In this document: positions 24,101-26,199 of the stretch, one piece after another
Layout of the letters: each line of letters begins with the position of its first letter
Numbering within the stretch: the first letter of the stretch is position 1
DNA from: Dehalococcoidia bacterium
GTDB lineage: Bacteria > Chloroflexota > Dehalococcoidia > UBA6926
Direction of reading: 5' to 3'
Assembly: GCA_029941095.1 (NCBI GenBank)
Contig: JAPYRO010000002.1
Coordinates: forward strand, 1 to 26,199
Length of the DNA stretch: 26,199 bases
Made by a program: the position numbers and the translations under genes
The notes under the pieces: generated by a model
Seen by the model: the letters and a program-made list of their open reading frames with translations, nothing else
Databases searched by the model: none
Told to the model about the DNA's origin: nothing

Positions 24101-25693
24101 ATGAGATTCATTAGTAATATTGACGAAAAACTTGCAGAAGATATTGGTTTGGCTCTGGGAGCTGCAGGCTTAATTGTTTTAATTGCAGGTGGAATGATCT
24201 ACGGAGTTATACCTGAAATAAGATCGTGGGCTTTAGTTTTAATGTTTTTGGGTGTAGTGAGCCTTGCAGGCTTTACTTTTTTCGCGAGGGACCTTATTGC
24301 TAGCTTCTTTCAAACAAGGCAAGGCCGTTACGGTATCAACACTGTAGGTTTAGTAATAATATTTACCCTCTCCATTATTATATTGAATTTTTTTAGTTCT
24401 AACTGGAATTTTAGAGTCGACTTAACCTCAACTGACCAATTCACTTTATCACCTCAAACTAAACAAGCTCTAGCCAATCTAAGTGAGGATGTCGAAGCTT
24501 ACGGCTTTTTCGTCCCTGAGGATCCTGCTTTAATCACAGCAGAAAGACTTATGAATGAATATGTTCTTGAAACAGAAAATTTATCATACACGATGGTCGA
24601 CCCGGAAACTGAGCCAAGCCAAGCAAAACGGTACCAAGTAGATCGTTCAGGTCAAATTGTTTTTGCTGGTGCTTCAGGCCAGATCTCAAGAACAAATAAT
24701 ATAACAGAACAATCTCTAACAGCTAGCCTTCTGAGAGCTACAGGTGCAAACCTAAAAACTGTGTGTTTCACTACCGGACACGGCGAACGAAGTATTTTAG
24801 GAAGTACCGACTTAGGGCTACGTCTTGCTGCACAAGCCCTTGAAAGAGAATTATATATAGTAAGAGATTTTAGCTTTAGCTCTTCAAATGGAATACCAGA
24901 AGAGTGCTCAGCAATAATAGTTGTTGGGCCTGAAAGAGATTTAATTGTAGACGACACAGTCGACGAAGAGGCCAGAATAAGAGAATACCTTGGTAGAGGT
25001 GGTAACGCGTTTTTTTTACTAACCCCTACCTCGCCTTCTAGTTGGGCTCGACTCCTTCATGAGGCAGGAGTGGAAACTGGTGGAGGAACCATTGTAGACC
25101 CAGCAAGTTACGCTCATCCAGATAAGACTACACCCCAAATCAGAGTAGAGGGATATCTACCCGGCCACCCTGTAACTGACCCTTTGATAGAACAATCTCT
25201 AGTGACGTTCTTCCCACTAACAACCCGCGTTGCGCCTTTACCTGAAAGCCAACGCACACCAGGGGCATCCATAGTCCCCTTAATCTTTACTTCTGATCGA
25301 AGTTGGTTGGAGACTAATTCATCAAGTTTAGATAATCCAACCTATGACGCTTTAGATATTTCAAGAGGAGAGAACGCGATAGCGACCGCTGTTCAATTCC
25401 CGGCCGCTAATGAAATAGGTCAGCAAATCACTGGACGTATATTTGTTATAGGAAATAGTGCGTTCGCTGGCAACTTATTTTTCCATTCCCTGGGTAATGG
25501 AGATTTGTTTATTAACACTGTAAATTGGTTAACCACAAAAGAGGATCTAATCTCTATAAGACCTAAGCTTTCATCAACCAGGCTGTTAATCCTTTCACAA
25601 AGAGAAGCTGACTGGCTTCTTTACTCCAGCGTGGGGCTCCTCCCATTTATGTCAGCTTTGATGGGATTTTGGGTTTGGTGGAGACGAAGATAA
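24101..25693 (+). CDS. GldG-family ABC auxiliary protein
   Basis: Membrane protein of 530 residues. Three N-terminal helices lie at about 17-38, 41-62 and 80-101. They are followed by a large extracytoplasmic domain with the family start RVDLTSTDQFTLSPQTKQAL and a segment CFTTGHGERSI, then the late block FVIGNSAFAGNLFFHSLGNGDLFINTVNWL. One C-terminal helix ends in WWRRR. This is the typical GldG build of a substrate-side domain held between membrane anchors. ATG 24101 comes two bases after the permease stop. A DUF4340 gene follows at 25714. Confidence 0.9.
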   Translation: MRFISNIDEKLAEDIGLALGAAGLIVLIAGGMIYGVIPEIRSWALVLMFLGVVSLAGFTFFARDLIASFFQTRQGRYGINTVGLVIIFTLSIIILNFFSSNWNFRVDLTSTDQFTLSPQTKQALANLSEDVEAYGFFVPEDPALITAERLMNEYVLETENLSYTMVDPETEPSQAKRYQVDRSGQIVFAGASGQISRTNNITEQSLTASLLRATGANLKTVCFTTGHGERSILGSTDLGLRLAAQALERELYIVRDFSFSSSNGIPEECSAIIVVGPERDLIVDDTVDEEARIREYLGRGGNAFFLLTPTSPSSWARLLHEAGVETGGGTIVDPASYAHPDKTTPQIRVEGYLPGHPVTDPLIEQSLVTFFPLTTRVAPLPESQRTPGASIVPLIFTSDRSWLETNSSSLDNPTYDALDISRGENAIATAVQFPAANEIGQQITGRIFVIGNSAFAGNLFFHSLGNGDLFINTVNWLTTKEDLISIRPKLSSTRLLILSQREADWLLYSSVGLLPFMSALMGFWVWWRRR

Positions 25694-25713
25694 TTTATCA
25701 GGAGATATGAATC

Positions 25714-26199
25714 GTGAATCTACGCTTAACAATTCCAGTATTGGTCCTATTGCTAGTTTTTTCTGGATATCTAATTCTACGTACTCCTTTTGAGGGAAAT
25801 AATGAATCAGAATCTAAAATCGCTTCCTTAGCATGGTTCTATTTAGTTGATGAAACGAAAATTGACAATATTAAAGTGAACTACTTTGACAAGGAAGTAT
25901 CCTTCCATCGTGACTCTGAGAGAACGTGGCGCATTAATTCCATTGAAGGAGATCCAGTAAATACAGAATTTAGGGGCACTCCGTTTCTTGCAGGGGGAGC
26001 AAAATCGCCAAGAATAATTTCTACCCAAAAGAATCCAGAATTATCTCAATATGGTTTGGATGCCCCGAAACTAAAGATTCTCGTTCGCCTGGAAAGCTCT
26101 GATGCATCCCCACAAGGAATCACTTACACCGTTTTAGTTGGAGACATAACTCCTGATGGGATAAATAATTACTCTTCCATAGAAGGGTATCCTGAAATA
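25714..26199 (+). CDS. DUF4340-domain protein, 5' part
   Basis: The gene runs off the right edge of the window; 162 codons are present with no stop. GTG 25714 follows AGGAG at nine bases. The product has an N-terminal hydrophobic anchor at about 4-22. An extracytoplasmic domain follows, with the family features VSFHRDSERTWRI, LSQYGLDAPKLKILV and YTVLVGDITPDGINNY. DUF4340 proteins regularly accompany GldG-type ABC systems, which supports assigning this gene to the same complex. Its biochemical role is not known. Confidence 0.85.
   Translation, partial: MNLRLTIPVLVLLLVFSGYLILRTPFEGNNESESKIASLAWFYLVDETKIDNIKVNYFDKEVSFHRDSERTWRINSIEGDPVNTEFRGTPFLAGGAKSPRIISTQKNPELSQYGLDAPKLKILVRLESSDASPQGITYTVLVGDITPDGINNYSSIEGYPEI

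Overview
The window is a densely packed, AT-rich bacterial chromosome segment with 25 confident protein genes on both strands, one small membrane ORF and a possible gene remnant at the left edge. No rRNA, tRNA, CRISPR array, insertion sequence or phage gene is visible. The content suggests a free-living, largely oxidative bacterium of the Chloroflexota, possibly a marine SAR202-like lineage. The reasons are tandem type III CoA-transferases, tandem molybdenum-hydroxylase large subunits, an rsmD-coaD-coiled-coil block and frequent TTG/GTG starts. This assignment is an inference from gene content, not from a phylogenetic marker.

Layout. Bases 1-2087 (+): a possible gene remnant, an MFS transporter and a YaaA-family protein. 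Bases 2074-5400 (-): a probable operon of two CaiB/BaiF CoA-transferases and a short-chain dehydrogenase. Bases 5495-9738 (+): TauE/SafE exporter, PdxA-family dehydrogenase, a 42-residue membrane peptide, a zinc-type medium-chain dehydrogenase, a CrcB/Fluc fluoride channel and an aquaporin. Bases 9756-11849 (-): citrate synthase and a YhhQ-type queuosine-precursor transporter. Bases 11975-12562 (+): membrane-anchored TlpA-like thioredoxin. Bases 12588-13181 (-): a cysteine-dioxygenase-like cupin. Bases 13365-15523 (+): the two subunits of an ADP-forming acyl-CoA synthetase. Bases 15559-20125 (-): two paralogous molybdopterin-binding hydroxylase subunits. Bases 20434-22183 (+): rsmD, coaD and a SepIVA/DivIVA-like coiled-coil protein. 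Bases 22411-26199 (+): a Gld-type ABC system (ATPase, permease, GldG-like protein, DUF4340 protein) that runs off the right edge.

How it fits together. Much of the window is CoA-centred catabolism: hydroxylation or aldehyde oxidation by molybdenum enzymes, CoA activation or transfer, ADP-forming thioester energy conservation, and citrate synthase. The substrates cannot be read from sequence. The items most worth a second look are: the CoA-transferase pair in which only one partner keeps the catalytic Asp; the molybdenum subunit with Asp in place of the catalytic Glu; the plant-TIP-like pore of the aquaporin; the SepIVA-like protein downstream of coaD; and a structured 308-base regulatory gap upstream of rsmD. 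I did not find a clearly new multi-gene system such as a defence locus or large biosynthetic cluster.
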